DNA from: Thraustochytrium sp. TN22
Taxonomy: Eukaryota; Sar; Bigyra; Thraustochytrida; Thraustochytriidae
Direction of reading: 5' to 3'
Assembly (NCBI GenBank): GCA_013306675.1
Contig: JABLUY010000270.1
Span: forward strand, 1 to 45,668
DNA length: 45,668 bases
Under the pieces are notes generated by a model. It did no database searches. It had not been told where the DNA came from and saw only the letters and a list, made by a program, of their open reading frames with translations. The position numbers were made by a program, and so were the translations under genes. Of the stretch, positions 19,141 through 29,869 are shown one piece after another. The number at the start of each line of letters is the position of its first letter. Position 1 is the stretch's first letter.

Positions 19141-20808
19141 ATGGACGGCACGCTCGGTCTGGAGGCGCTGCAGGCGCCGGAGCTGGACTGCGGACAGGAA
19201 ACAGCTCCCCAGGCGCCGCACGCACAGACCACGGACGATGAGGACATGCCCGAGACGCCCGGCGCGCGCTCGAGCGGCAGCAACGGCCGCACCGGTCGCT
19301 TCTCCGCTGAGGAGCGCCGTATCCTCGTAGGCCTCATCTGGAACGACAGCCAGGTGCTCTCGGCGTTTTGCCATCAGCAGCGCAAGCAGAACATCCGCGG
19401 CAAGAGCTTCATGCACCTCATCACGGACCGCTTCAACGAGAAGACCAAGCAAAAGCGCTCGCACGATGCCGTGCGCCACCACCTCAAGCTGCGCCGCTCC
19501 AACCTTGGGCCGCTTGTCGACAAGAGCCCGCAGATCTCCCCGGCCGAGCGCGACATCCGCATGCTCGATAAGTTGCTCGAGCACCGCTGGGTCTGTTCCA
19601 GCCACAACGCCTGCACACGCTGCCTGCAAATGCACCGCCTTCGCGTGCAGCGCGGCCTCGCCAAGTGCGACTATGCCTCCTGCGCCACCTGCGACCCGCG
19701 CCTCCCCTCTGTCAAGGAGCCCTTCGACGCGCGCAGCCTCCTCCTCGAGGTGCGCCGCCGCTTCTACTCCAAGGTCTCTCACGATCGGGCGCCCTCCAAC
19801 GCTTCGGCGCACTACAACCCGCACCACCAGCCGCAAATGCATTCGCACCACGCTTTTGACCTCGGTGCGCATCACTATGGCTCAGCGCCCGACGACACGG
19901 ACCGGGGGCTCTTCTACGGCTCCTCCTCGCTCCCGCTCGCCTCCATCCTGCAGAACGAGGCTGGCATTCCGGCCGACGTCGACTTCGAGCGCGCCGCCGA
20001 GCTCTATCACGGCGATGACCGCGCTGGTCTTCAGCGTTTGCAGCGCGGCGCCGTGCCGTCCATGCACCAGGCGCCGCCGCCGCCGCCGCACCAGGCGCTA
20101 CGCGCCGCGCCGCCGCCCGGCGTGCTGCACCTCAGCCAGGTCTACCCGGACCCGCTGGACCTTGCGCCGCCGGCCGCCCGCTCGTCCTACCTGGACTTTG
20201 ACTTTACTGCTGCTGCCGCTGCCGCTGCCTCCGACAACAAGTTGCAGCAGCAGCAGCAGCAGGACGACGCTTTCCGCAAGACCTCCTCCGCTGGAACGTC
20301 GCGGGCACTCGCCCAGCTGCTCAAGCTCACGCCCTGCGGTGACGAGGACGGTTCCGAGGACGAGGCCGACAAGGCGCACCTTCACAATGCGCAGCACGCC
20401 TCGCGCCGCCGTTACTCGGCCAGTTCGCCAGACCCTGCCAATCCGTCGGCGCCCGTCACGCCGCGCTCGCCGCCCGGTATGCACGCCTCCAGCAACCCGG
20501 CCTACTCGCCCTCACGTCACCTGCCGGGCGTGCTTGCCCCTCTCTCACTTAACTCGCCCTCGCTCTATCGCGGCGACGACGGCAACGGGCCCAGCACCTC
20601 CAGCAGGAACAGCCCCTTCGCCACCTCCATGCCCACCGACTCCCCGCCCTCGCCCATGATGCAGCACTACCACGCCGAGGACTACTTCTCCCAGGCCGAC
20701 GCCAAGACCGCCCACGCCTCGCGCATGCTGCACAAGCGCAAGACCGACGATGACTACAGCACAGACTACGACGAGGCCTTTCAGAGCAAGAGCCCTCGCC
20801 TCGTCTAG
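19141..20808 (+). CDS. Myb/SANT-like putative regulator with His/Cys module, paralogue B
   Basis: This 555-residue protein is paralogous to the gene at 12505. The Myb/SANT-like domain (about 51-119) begins R-F-S-A-E-E-R-R-I-L and ends with the same S-H-D-A-V-R-H-H-L-K-L-R-R (107-119). The His/Cys module has identical spacing: H148-x3-C152-x5-C158-x2-C161-x14-C176-x4-C181-x2-C184, with R-L-R-V-Q-R-G-L-A-K-C in the helix. Unlike paralogue A, the core sits near the N-terminus. The rest is a long Ser/Pro/Ala-rich tail with short His and Gln runs and many S-P dipeptides (possible proline-directed phosphorylation sites). The start is the first in-frame ATG at 19141; the frame is open further upstream to 18985 without ATG. 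A nuclear regulator role is inferred from the Myb-like fold and activator-like tail. No target is known. Confidence 0.82.
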   Translation: MDGTLGLEALQAPELDCGQETAPQAPHAQTTDDEDMPETPGARSSGSNGRTGRFSAEERRILVGLIWNDSQVLSAFCHQQRKQNIRGKSFMHLITDRFNEKTKQKRSHDAVRHHLKLRRSNLGPLVDKSPQISPAERDIRMLDKLLEHRWVCSSHNACTRCLQMHRLRVQRGLAKCDYASCATCDPRLPSVKEPFDARSLLLEVRRRFYSKVSHDRAPSNASAHYNPHHQPQMHSHHAFDLGAHHYGSAPDDTDRGLFYGSSSLPLASILQNEAGIPADVDFERAAELYHGDDRAGLQRLQRGAVPSMHQAPPPPPHQALRAAPPPGVLHLSQVYPDPLDLAPPAARSSYLDFDFTAAAAAAASDNKLQQQQQQDDAFRKTSSAGTSRALAQLLKLTPCGDEDGSEDEADKAHLHNAQHASRRRYSASSPDPANPSAPVTPRSPPGMHASSNPAYSPSRHLPGVLAPLSLNSPSLYRGDDGNGPSTSSRNSPFATSMPTDSPPSPMMQHYHAEDYFSQADAKTAHASRMLHKRKTDDDYSTDYDEAFQSKSPRLV

Positions 20809-21133
20809 ACCCAAATTACCCCTGCCTGCCCAGCACTGATTGACCGTATACCTTGTCCTTATGTGTTTCATCTTTCCCCCCCTCTTTCAGCCTGTTGTCG
20901 TCAAGGCCGGTGCTGATGTTGCGATGTGGAGTTGTCAAGAATGCCAAAATCAATGTCAATGGCGATGCCAGTGGCGATGGCGATGGCGCAACGGCAATGG
21001 TGATGGCACTGGCGATCACTTTGCCTTGGCTCGCCTTGCCTTGCGTCCTACCTCGCCTTGCCTTACGTCACCTCGTCTTGCCTTGCCTTGCCTTGCCTTG
21101 CCTTGCCTTGCCTCACCTCCGTCAATCGCAACT
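20809..21133. other. Convergent spacer with GGCGAT and CCTTG simple repeats
   Basis: 325 bp between the stops of the Myb-like gene (+) and FANCI (-). It contains GGCGATG/CAATGG hexamer-like repeats at about 20940-21015 and a (CCTTG)n run at 21076-21113. No gene. Confidence 0.75.
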
Positions 21134-23504
21134 TCAAGCTGCGGACGACGCCACATCCGACGAGCTCTGCGAGGCGGCCGACGCGCTCGCCGCCTTCGCC
21201 GACACCTTCTTCAAACGCCGCTTCTTGGCTGTCGTACCACTCGTGCCGCTCGTGTCCGTCTCGCTGCTGCGTTGACTCGATGCCTGTGCGCGCTTCTTGC
21301 GCGGTGCCGGCGCCTTGCTCATGTCCTTGACACGAATCTGAAAATCCCAAGCCGCCATGTTGTACACAAAGTCTGCGAACGAGAGCGGCGCGTTCTTGCG
21401 CTGCAACTTGGCGAGGCGCACCAGCTGCACATCATACTGCTCGATCTGAAACACCAGCATCGGCACGTGCTTCGCCTCCTTGGCGATGTTCGCAGCCGTC
21501 GTCGACGTCGCGCCGCCGCGAGAACGCAGCATCCGGTACGTGTGCTCCGAGTTATCGCGCGTGCGTCGCAGCAGCCGCCGCAGGTCGCGCGGGATGCCCG
21601 TGCGCTTGAGCGCCGCGCGCACGCGCAGCAGCGCGCTCAGCAGCTTGTACATGCGCGTTTGCAACTTGACCAGCACGTCATAGCACCGTGGGTCCGGCAG
21701 GTCCGCCACGTTCAGGGGCGCGCACGCCGCCAGCACCTGCCGCAGCTTTTCATGCAGCGCGCGGATCTGCTCGCGCCGCCGCCGCCCAGCGCTCTGCAGC
21801 GCGGAATGCTGGAAGCTCAGCGGCGCCGGCACCACCACAGGGTCTTCCTTCATTTGCGCCGCGGCCCACTCGCATTCTTCCAGCGCCGCAGACAAGTGCG
21901 CCAGCACCACCTGCACCGCCTGCGGCTTGGCGCGCTCCGCGAAAATGAGGTAATCCACCTGCGGCGCCTTGGCCGGCGCCGTCTGCGTTGCCGACTGCTG
22001 CGTACCGTTCGCCAGCGCCACGCGCTTTGTGCCGCCTTGCCCGCGCGTCGACTCTGCGTGCTGCGTTGACATGGCCTCCATATCCTCCTCCTCGTCGCGC
22101 TCGTCCTCCTCCACGGCCGCCGCCTCGTCCTCCTCCGGCTCGGCGCCGTCCTCCTCCGCGCTATCAAACACGTATGCCGCCTCCAAGGCCTCGTCCTCGT
22201 CCTCGTCCCCCTCATCCTCGTCCTCGTCGTCTTCTTTAAGGTCCGCACGCTTGCCCAGCGTGCGCAGCAGCCCGCGCGCGACGCCGCACGCCACCACCAA
22301 GGAGTGTCCGTCCCTCGTGCACAGCTGCTCGGCCGTCAGGTGGAGCTGCAGCGCCGCCTCGCAGAACTTGACGTTGCGGAACTCGCGCTCCATCAGGTTG
22401 TCGCGTGCCCACGTGCAATGCTCGTCAAGCGCCCTGCAGTGAGGCAGGAGCGTCGTCAGCACGCTCACCACGTGCTGCAGCCGAGCCCAGTCCGCGCGCT
22501 GCTTGCCCACCACCGCGAGCAAGCGGTCGCACACCTTGCCGCGCAGTCGCTGCAGCGCTTCGTCCACAGCCTCCGCCCCCGCGTCCATCTTCTGCGGTTC
22601 TGTCGACATGGCCAGGCCCACGTCGCGCAAAAAGGGCGCCAGCGCGTCCAGCTCCAGCGCCATCTCCACGCACTCCTGTAGCGCTGCGAAGACGCTCACC
22701 GGCTCCGTGAGCATGTCGGCGCCCACCAGCAATGGGACCACCACGCGGCCCGCGCGCGCCAGGAGCGCGCGCGCCGGATCAGGGCCGGCGCCGGCGCTTA
22801 GGCGTGCGGCATCGCAGGCAATGTCGACGCCCGTGCCCAGCACGCGCTCCTGCGCGAGCACCGCATTCAGCTTGCGCGTCTCGCGCGCGGCACCGAGACC
22901 GACAGCTAGCGACGCCTGTGCAAAGCGCCGCACTGCAGGCGGCACGTCCTTGCGCTCTAGCAGGTCCAGCACCTGCTCGAGGCGCAGCGCCTGCGCGGGC
23001 CGCAGCGCCTTGGGCAGCCGCGCGTCAGCCTCGGCCTCCGCCCCGCCCTCGTCCGCGTCTCCGTCCGCGTCTCCATCCGCGTCCGCGTCCGCGTCCGCGA
23101 CCTCGTCCGCCTCGTCGTCCTCGTCGTCCTCGCCCTTCTTGGCCTTCCTTTTCTTCTTGTGATTGACGGTCTTCTTACCGCTCGCCTTCTTGCTGGTACC
23201 GCTCACGTCCATGAGCTTGCAGAGCAGTACCCAGAGACGCGCGTCCACGCGGTGGTGCAGCAGCGCCTCGCAGACCGCAATCGCCAGCGAGCGGCCGCCC
23301 TCGCTGAAGACCACGCCGTCCAGGTCGCCCTCGAAGGCGCACAAGCGCGCGTGGACCTCATCCACGCTCTTTTTACCACCCTTGGCCACGAGTGCGCCGA
23401 GCAGGAGGTGCACCGGATCGGCCACGGCGCCCGAGGCACGGTCCAAGCAGCGCTCCGCAAGCAGAAGCGGAAATTCCTGCGAGGGAGGCGCCTTGCGCTG
23501 CGTG

Positions 23505-23546
<42 letters not shown>

Positions 23547-25696
23547 TCGTCATCGTCATGACTGTCGCCGCCCGGCTCCGGAAGCGGCGCGGCGAGCATT
23601 GCCTCGAGATGTGAGGTGAGCATCTCGCAAACCGCGCGCTGGACTGTGGGCTCCACCTTGGCGGCTGCTAGGCCCGCGTAGAGCGCAGCGCGTACAGGCA
23701 GCTGATGACCCATGCAGCGGTGAACGCAGCTAATGATTTCGGTCTGTTGCTCGGCGCCGGGGCAGCACTCGAGCAGCATGAGCAGACCATGCACGGCGAC
23801 GAGGCGCGGCTGCGGGTCGCGCTGGAAGAGGGCCTTGCGGAAGACCAGCACGCAAAAGTCGACCATGTCGGCGCGGATCTGCAGCAGGGGCTGCACGGCA
23901 AGCAGGATACCGGCCGCGGCTCGCGGCGACACACGCGGCAGGCCCGCCAGCATGTCCTTGAGGCTGTTCATCTCGCGCAGCAGCAGATCCGGCACCTCGT
24001 CCACGAGGCTGGCCAGCAGGCGAACCACTTGCGCCACGCCGTGGTCCGCGACGGATCCGGACGCGCTCACAAGGCGCATGCGAACGCACTCGAGCACATC
24101 GCGCTGTACGATGCTGTGGCTCGCGAAGCTAAGACGCAGAATGTGCACGCCCAGCTCGCCTGCGACCACGTGCGGGTCGCGGCGGTCCAGGAGCACGCGC
24201 TCGCGGGTCGCGGCGGCCACCTCCGCAGCGTCCGCGCCGGGCTGCCGCACGTCGCGCGCCGGTCGATGCGCGGCGCGGTACACGTTGGCCTTGTCCATGA
24301 GCTGCACGCCCACGAGTGCCAGGCTCTGCACGACGGCATCCCAGCCGCCGCGCACGCTGAAGGCGATGACCTGCTCGAAGACGCGGAAGAGGTCGCCGCT
24401 GCGCGCATTGAGCGCGTCGGCAAGGCTGGCGCCCTTGGCGGTGCCTGCCGCAGTTTCCTCGGCGGCGCCGGCGCGCTGCCAGACGTCCAACCAGCGCGAG
24501 TCGCGCGTGCGTGCGACGCGAGTGCTGGCGCTGGCGATGCGGGACGCGAAGACGCTCACGACGAGCGCCTCGAGGCGCTTGATCTTGGCGAGGCCCAGCA
24601 AGAAGGCGACGCGGACCGGCGTCAGGCGCAGGACGCCGTTCTGCTCGTGCGCGCACGACTTGACGAAGGCCCGCCCCAGGTCCAGGTGCTTGGCCACGGT
24701 CATGCAGAAGTGGCTCACGATGGCGCCTTCCGCCTGTAGGAGCGCCTTGAGGTCCTCCTCCTGGCCGGCCTCGGCCTCGGCAGCGGATGGCGCCTGATGC
24801 TCTGTAGCCGGCACAACCTGGCTGTCCTCGAGACCAGGCACGCGAAGAGCGTCGGGGTTCGCCAGGTGGCGCGCGTTCAGCGCCTCCAACACGCCGATGA
24901 GCTCGCTGGTGGCCTCGACCTGGCTCGCGGCACGCGCCGACGTGCTCGTGAGCAGCAGGAGGACTTGATGTGCCAGGCGCGGCAGTTCCGAGTAAGAGGT
25001 CGTCTTCATTTGCTGGAGCGCCTTGCGCACAAGCTCGGCCGTGAGGTCTTCGGAGAAGTGCGCGGCCATTTCCTGCAGCGTCGACACGATCATGGTGGCA
25101 GCGTTGACGGGCCAGGCGCGCCGGCACACCTCGCGGATGACGCGCAGCGCGTACTCGCGGCCGCTCAAGGCCGCCAGATCCTCACGGCAGAGGCCGCGCG
25201 GGTCGATGCCGCCCTGCTGGACTTCCAGCAGGCGCACGAGAAGCGCCGGCAGAAACTCAAAGGGAGACCAACGGTCCTCGGCGTTGCTGATGATGACGCG
25301 GTCGCCCTCGATGCTGGCGAGCGCGCGCTCCACAAGCGAGGCGAGCACCTCGGACGGCAGGTTGGCCACCTCCACGAGCAGGAAATTAAAGACCGACTCG
25401 CGCCGCAGTTGGCTCCCGGACTCGGCCAGCGCGAAAACGCCCCTGTACACGGCGAGGCGCCGCTGCAGGCCCTCATCCTCGCTCACGGTTGACCCGCGGA
25501 AGACCGCCTTGACAAAGTCCGCCAGGCTCGGGTCGTCTGCATGCGCGGTCAGCGTCGCATCCAGGTCAGCTGCGCGCACCGGGGCCAGCGTCTCGCGTAG
25601 TGACACGAGGTCGCCATCCGCCTGCGTCAGGCTCAGCTGGCTGCCCACCGCGAGCCCGCCCTTGGCGCGCAGCACCTCCTCGAAGCAGTCCGTCAT
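21134..25696 (-). CDS. FANCI: Fanconi anemia group I protein homologue (FANCI)
   Basis: This 1520-residue alpha-solenoid protein partners FANCD2 in the ID clamp that marks DNA interstrand crosslinks. Diagnostic segments in order: an N-terminal A-V-F-R-G-S with R-R-x-A-V-Y; helices around S-E-L-P-R-L-A-H-Q-V-L-L-L; G-A-I-V-S-H-F followed by D-L-G-R-A-F-V-K; A-V-Q-P-L-L-Q-I-R; and a C-terminal F-Q-I-E-Q-Y-D-V-Q-L-V-R-L-A-K. A V-F-R-K-A-L-F motif places a Lys (K621) where the vertebrate monoubiquitylation Lys lies. Extra acidic loops are inserted: a 17-Asp run at 714-730, an Asp/Ala/Gly repeat, and an Asp/Glu stretch before the C-terminal solenoid. The tail is Lys/Arg/Ser-rich and could be a nuclear signal. 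The ATG at 25696 gives the family N-terminus; the open frame to 25918 is low-complexity. FANCD2 is not in the window. Confidence 0.87.
23507..23557 (-). repeat. GAC/GAT microsatellite encoding 17 aspartates in FANCI
   Basis: On the plus strand it is a (GTC)n run with three ATC interruptions. In the gene it encodes an uninterrupted Asp run, probably a surface loop of the solenoid. Confidence 0.92.
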
Positions 25697-26458
25697 GCTG
25701 CGTGCTTGCTTGCTTCCGGTCGACCTAACGACGGCGCCGCGGATCCGCGCCGCCGGCCGACCCGACCCGACCCGGCCCGCCGCGACCCGCCTCCGCCGGC
25801 TGCGCGCTTGGGCGCGCGGCGGCGCAAGCGCCCGCTCGCTCGCTGGCTCGCGCGCGCGCAAGCGCTCGCTCGCTGCCCGCGCGCCGCCCGCTGACCCTTG
25901 CTCGCGCGCGCTCCACACGGGAACAGGCTTTGCCTGGCCGCGCCTTGCCGCTTACCGCGGGCCGCCGCCTGCTTGTGACTTGGGCAGCAGGCAAGGGGCG
26001 CAAGCAAATTTTGCATGGCGTCGTGGGAGCGGCGGGAAGGAGGAAGGCAGCGTGCGGCTTGGCGTGCCAGCATTGGAAGGCGAGGCAGCGTCGTTCTCCG
26101 CTTCGATCGCTATGTGGTGCGTGCCAAGATTGAAGAGGCACCCGAGGGCTTCTTCTTCCGTAGGCGATAGATACTCGCAAGACATAGTGTAAGCCATAGC
26201 AGCGCCGTGACGCTCGGCGGCCCCTCTCTTATTGAAGGTAGGTCTCTCCCTGGAGATTGTCGTCTCTTTGGGGTTAACCTCTCTTTCTGGAGGGAGGCCT
26301 AGTCCTCCCTCTCCCTGGAGATGGTCGTTTCTTTGGAGTTGGTCCTCTCCTTGGCGCTGCCAATGTCCTCGCTTTTTCGATCCTCACAAGTCTCCGCTCT
26401 CTCGATTTTGGAGGAAATTGTCGAAAAGAAAGCTATTATGTGTCATCAACGAGCTGAA
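25697..26458. promoter_or_regulatory. FANCI upstream region and UBA1 3' flank
   Basis: 762 bp between co-directional minus-strand genes. The part near FANCI is GC-rich low-complexity. The part near UBA1 has two copies of a ~40-bp repeat (CTCTCCCTGGAGAT..GTCGT.TCTTTGG) starting at 26244 and 26309. No gene recognised. Confidence 0.55.
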
Positions 26459-29400
26459 TCAGGCAAAGTAGTAGACGACCTCGGGGACCTTGACGGTGTC
26501 GCCGTCGTCGTTCTCGCAGGAGACCTCAAGGCGGGTGTACTTGCGGTTGGAAGGGAGCGCGTCGTCACCGTGAACCTCGAGGATGACCTCCTCTAGCGGG
26601 ACCTCGAGGCGGTCCTTGTAGACGGGGCGCATGTTCTTGTCAAAGGTGTTCTTCTCCCAAATGTACTTGCCGGCGCCCTGGGTGCCCGGGCGGTTGGCCT
26701 GGGGGTGCATGATGGCGGTACAGTTGACGCCGGTCTCGGCGTGGAAGGCGTCGAGAAAATCGGCAATGGCGAGCGAGCCCTTGGCGGAGCGCACGATGGT
26801 GCGGTCCCACTTGGTGAAGCCCGAGGGGACGCAGACGACTTCGGCCATCTCGATGGGGTCGTACTCGTCCTGAGCCTTCTCGGGCGGGCTGGGCTCGCTG
26901 AAGAAGTAGGCGTTGATGCCGAGGTTGTTGGAGGAGTCCTTGAATGCCTCGAGCTGCTTGCCGGGCTGGAGAACCTTGAGCATCTCGATCATGACAAGGC
27001 CGGTGACGGCGGCCGTGGTGGTGGCGAGCGCCGGGATGATCTTGCCGGCGATGAGCTTGATCTTGTGACGCGGCGCGTTCTTGATGCGGTAGTTGGTGGC
27101 GCGGAGGTTGGCGGCGGCAGAAATCCAGTCGATGTGGCCGTTGGAATCGTCGTCCTTCTCGAACTCGGCGGGCTCGACGGCGAGGTCGCGAGCGCGGTCC
27201 ACCATGCTGGCAAGTTCCTCGAGGAGCGAGTCGAACTCGCGCAGGGTGGCGTCTTCGTCGACGTCCATGGCGCCGTCGTTCTGATCGTCCTCACCGCCGC
27301 CGCTCATGTCCACCTCCTCCTCGACGACGGGCGGCGGGGTGAGGGTGTCGAGGATCTTGCGCACGTGGTCCGGGTCGCGCCAAAAGTGGTCGAGCGGCAG
27401 GGCCTGGTCGGGGGGCTGCAGGCCAAAGTTGACCGCGAAGATGATGGCGGCGGAGATGATGAAGGCCATGTGGGTCTCGTCCCCGGCGTCGAAGTGGATG
27501 ACGGTGGGGAAGCGCTTGGTGCCGGACCAGAAGGGGTCGCCCTTGCGGTCCTTGGCGTCCTCCGGGTAGGTGCGGATGAGGGAGATGATGGGGTCGCGGA
27601 AGAGCGTGTGGAAGAGCGCATAGGCCTCCTTGACGCAGGTGGCATAGCACATGTCGGGCGAGGCGGCCTGCGAGAGCACGTGCACGACGCCGCGCAGCGG
27701 CTTGATCTCCATCTCGATGGCCGAGGCGCGCTTGCCAGACTCGGAAATGTCGACGGTCTTGGCCTTGAGCGCCTCGAGCCACTCCTCCGGGCCCTTGACG
27801 AAGTTGGCGGCCTCGGCGGCGGCCGTGGTAAAGTTGTCCTCGAAGCGCGCGCGCGCCCACTCGGCGACGTGCTCGATGGTAGACGGGAAGTTGCGCAGCG
27901 TGCACATGGGAATGGCGTCGCCAGCCTCGTCCTTGGGGCCGTCCGCGTACGAGCAGGTCAGCTTGGGCACGATGACCTGGGAGTTGCACTTGGTGCCGAG
28001 CGTGCCGCTCTCCAGCAGCGGCTTGTTGTAAAAGACGCACTGTGAGTCGACATAGAGGCGCGCCTTGACGTTGTCGAGCGCGTTGGTGATGAAGTCCTGG
28101 CCCTCCCAAAAGTCGTCGTCGAAAATGTGCTCGGTCTCGGGCGCGACGAGGTCCTGGCGCGCGTGAATCTGGACGGCAGGATTCATGTCCTTGACGGCCT
28201 CGCCGGCCGCGGCAGACTTGAACTGGCCCACGTTGTGCTCGCGGAAGAGGAACTGACGCGAGAGGTTGGACACCTCAATGCGGTCGTTGTCCGTGACAGT
28301 GATGGTGCCGGCGCCCTTGGGGTCACAGGCCACGCCGAGGAGCGCGAGGTTCTTGAGCAGCTCGCAGCCGAGCGCGCCGCAGCCCACCATAAAGGTGGAC
28401 TTGCGCAGCAGCTCGTCGTGCAGCGGCTTGCCGATAATGGCGATGAGGTCGTCGTAGCGCGAGTCCTGCGGCGCGCGGTCGGCGGCCGAGACGGTCAGCG
28501 GCGGGTCGGTGAACTTCTCCGGCAGCACCTCGAAGCAGTCAATGTGCAGCCACTGGTGGAGCGGCGTGAACTTGCCGCTGATCTTCACGACCTCCTGCGC
28601 CACAACGCCGCCCAGAAAGGCGCAGAGTGGCTGGAAGCAGACATCGGCGTACTGCGCCACGGTCTTGACGACCTCCTCGTCCACCTCCTCGAGCGCCAGC
28701 AGCGGCGCGTGGTCCATGTGGCCATCCTCCTCGTCCATGTGAGACTTGAGCTTGGCCAGGAGCTCCTCGTTGCGCTTGACGGCGGCGCCCACGACGGCCT
28801 CGGCGTCATCCTGATCGTTGGGCCGCGGCCAACGGCCCTCGCTCGAAGTGAACTCCCAAAGGCCCTGCAGCGCCACGTGCAGCTGCTCGGCGCGGCCAAA
28901 CTTGGCGCCGTCCGTGAACATGAGCGAGAAGTCGCCCGGCGCGATGGGCTGCTCCAGGTTCTCGTCCAGCGCGCGGTGGTGCTCCGTGACTGCCACCTTG
29001 GCCTGCAGCAGCTGACCGCCGCCGCGCGTGTACGCAGGCAGCCGGATCTTGCCGCGCGGGTCCACGACGACGCGCAGCGAGAAAGCGTCAAAGACCTTGA
29101 CCGTCTTGCCGGTCTTGGCGTCCGTCCGTTCGCGCTGGTGATGGTGCGCGCGGAAGGGGCCCTTGCCGTTGAGGTGCTCCCCGAGAGGGCCCTCCAGCTC
29201 GTCAAAGGTGACCCAGCCCTCGTGGTCGTTGTCCTCCATGTTGTGGCGCTGGCCGTCCGGCGGGGGCAGCAGGTGCACGAGCATCTCGCCCGTCTCGCCG
29301 GCCTCCACGTCGATGCTCTCGATGATTCGGCTCACCGTGTTCTCGCCGGTGCGGTCCTTGACCGTGAAGTCGCTGCCCAGGTCGGCGAAGGCGTACGAGA

Positions 29401-29869
29401 ACAGCCCGTGCACGCCGACCGCGTAGAAGCTCACGTTGTGCAGCCGCGCGTACGAGTTCCATCGCAGCGCCTCGTCACGCGTCGGCTCGCACATGACCAT
29501 GGCCGTGTGCGAGCGGACCACGTCCTTGGTCAGCTCGCCCGTGTGCGCCTTGACGTCCACGAGCCGGTTGAGCGCCTGCAGCGGCCCTGCGCACGCCTCC
29601 GCGCGCGTCTTGCGCCCCACATGTGCCTCGGTCAGGAAGAAGTTCGACCCCAGGTCGCGCACCTCCACCTCGTGCGGGTCCACCACCGTCACGCCGCCGG
29701 GCCCGGCCAGGATCAGGTTCTTGGCCACCTCCACGCCCACGCCGCGCAGGCCCACCACCAGCACCTTCATCTTGATCAGCTTCGCCATGGCCTCCACGCC
29801 GTACGCGCCAATCTGCCGCGAGTACCTGTCCATGGCGTACGCATCGCCCTCCAGCTCCGTCGCGCTCAT
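26459..29869 (-). CDS. UBA1: Ubiquitin-activating enzyme E1 (UBA1)
   Basis: This 1136-residue E1 adenylates ubiquitin with ATP and carries it as a thioester to E2 enzymes. The inactive-adenylation half starts with Y-S-R-Q-I-G-A-Y-G and G-L-R-G-V-G-V-E-V-A-K-N. The active adenylation half has the nucleotide loop G496-C-G-A-L-G with D-x-D-x-I-E-V-S-N-L-S-R-Q-F-L-F. The catalytic cysteine lies in I-P-M-C-T-L-R-N-F-P at C656, as expected for UBA1 rather than the SUMO or NEDD8 half-enzymes. The C-terminal ubiquitin-fold domain ends with V-V-Y-Y-F-A. The ATG at 29869 (M-S-A-T-E-L-E-G-D) is chosen because the upstream open frame (to 30535) is pure Arg/Ala low complexity. Length is slightly above the usual ~1020-1060, partly from acidic inserts. 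It shares a divergent upstream region with the peptidase gene. Confidence 0.96.
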   Translation of the reverse strand: MSATELEGDAYAMDRYSRQIGAYGVEAMAKLIKMKVLVVGLRGVGVEVAKNLILAGPGGVTVVDPHEVEVRDLGSNFFLTEAHVGRKTRAEACAGPLQALNRLVDVKAHTGELTKDVVRSHTAMVMCEPTRDEALRWNSYARLHNVSFYAVGVHGLFSYAFADLGSDFTVKDRTGENTVSRIIESIDVEAGETGEMLVHLLPPPDGQRHNMEDNDHEGWVTFDELEGPLGEHLNGKGPFRAHHHQRERTDAKTGKTVKVFDAFSLRVVVDPRGKIRLPAYTRGGGQLLQAKVAVTEHHRALDENLEQPIAPGDFSLMFTDGAKFGRAEQLHVALQGLWEFTSSEGRWPRPNDQDDAEAVVGAAVKRNEELLAKLKSHMDEEDGHMDHAPLLALEEVDEEVVKTVAQYADVCFQPLCAFLGGVVAQEVVKISGKFTPLHQWLHIDCFEVLPEKFTDPPLTVSAADRAPQDSRYDDLIAIIGKPLHDELLRKSTFMVGCGALGCELLKNLALLGVACDPKGAGTITVTDNDRIEVSNLSRQFLFREHNVGQFKSAAAGEAVKDMNPAVQIHARQDLVAPETEHIFDDDFWEGQDFITNALDNVKARLYVDSQCVFYNKPLLESGTLGTKCNSQVIVPKLTCSYADGPKDEAGDAIPMCTLRNFPSTIEHVAEWARARFEDNFTTAAAEAANFVKGPEEWLEALKAKTVDISESGKRASAIEMEIKPLRGVVHVLSQAASPDMCYATCVKEAYALFHTLFRDPIISLIRTYPEDAKDRKGDPFWSGTKRFPTVIHFDAGDETHMAFIISAAIIFAVNFGLQPPDQALPLDHFWRDPDHVRKILDTLTPPPVVEEEVDMSGGGEDDQNDGAMDVDEDATLREFDSLLEELASMVDRARDLAVEPAEFEKDDDSNGHIDWISAAANLRATNYRIKNAPRHKIKLIAGKIIPALATTTAAVTGLVMIEMLKVLQPGKQLEAFKDSSNNLGINAYFFSEPSPPEKAQDEYDPIEMAEVVCVPSGFTKWDRTIVRSAKGSLAIADFLDAFHAETGVNCTAIMHPQANRPGTQGAGKYIWEKNTFDKNMRPVYKDRLEVPLEEVILEVHGDDALPSNRKYTRLEVSCENDDGDTVKVPEVVYYFA

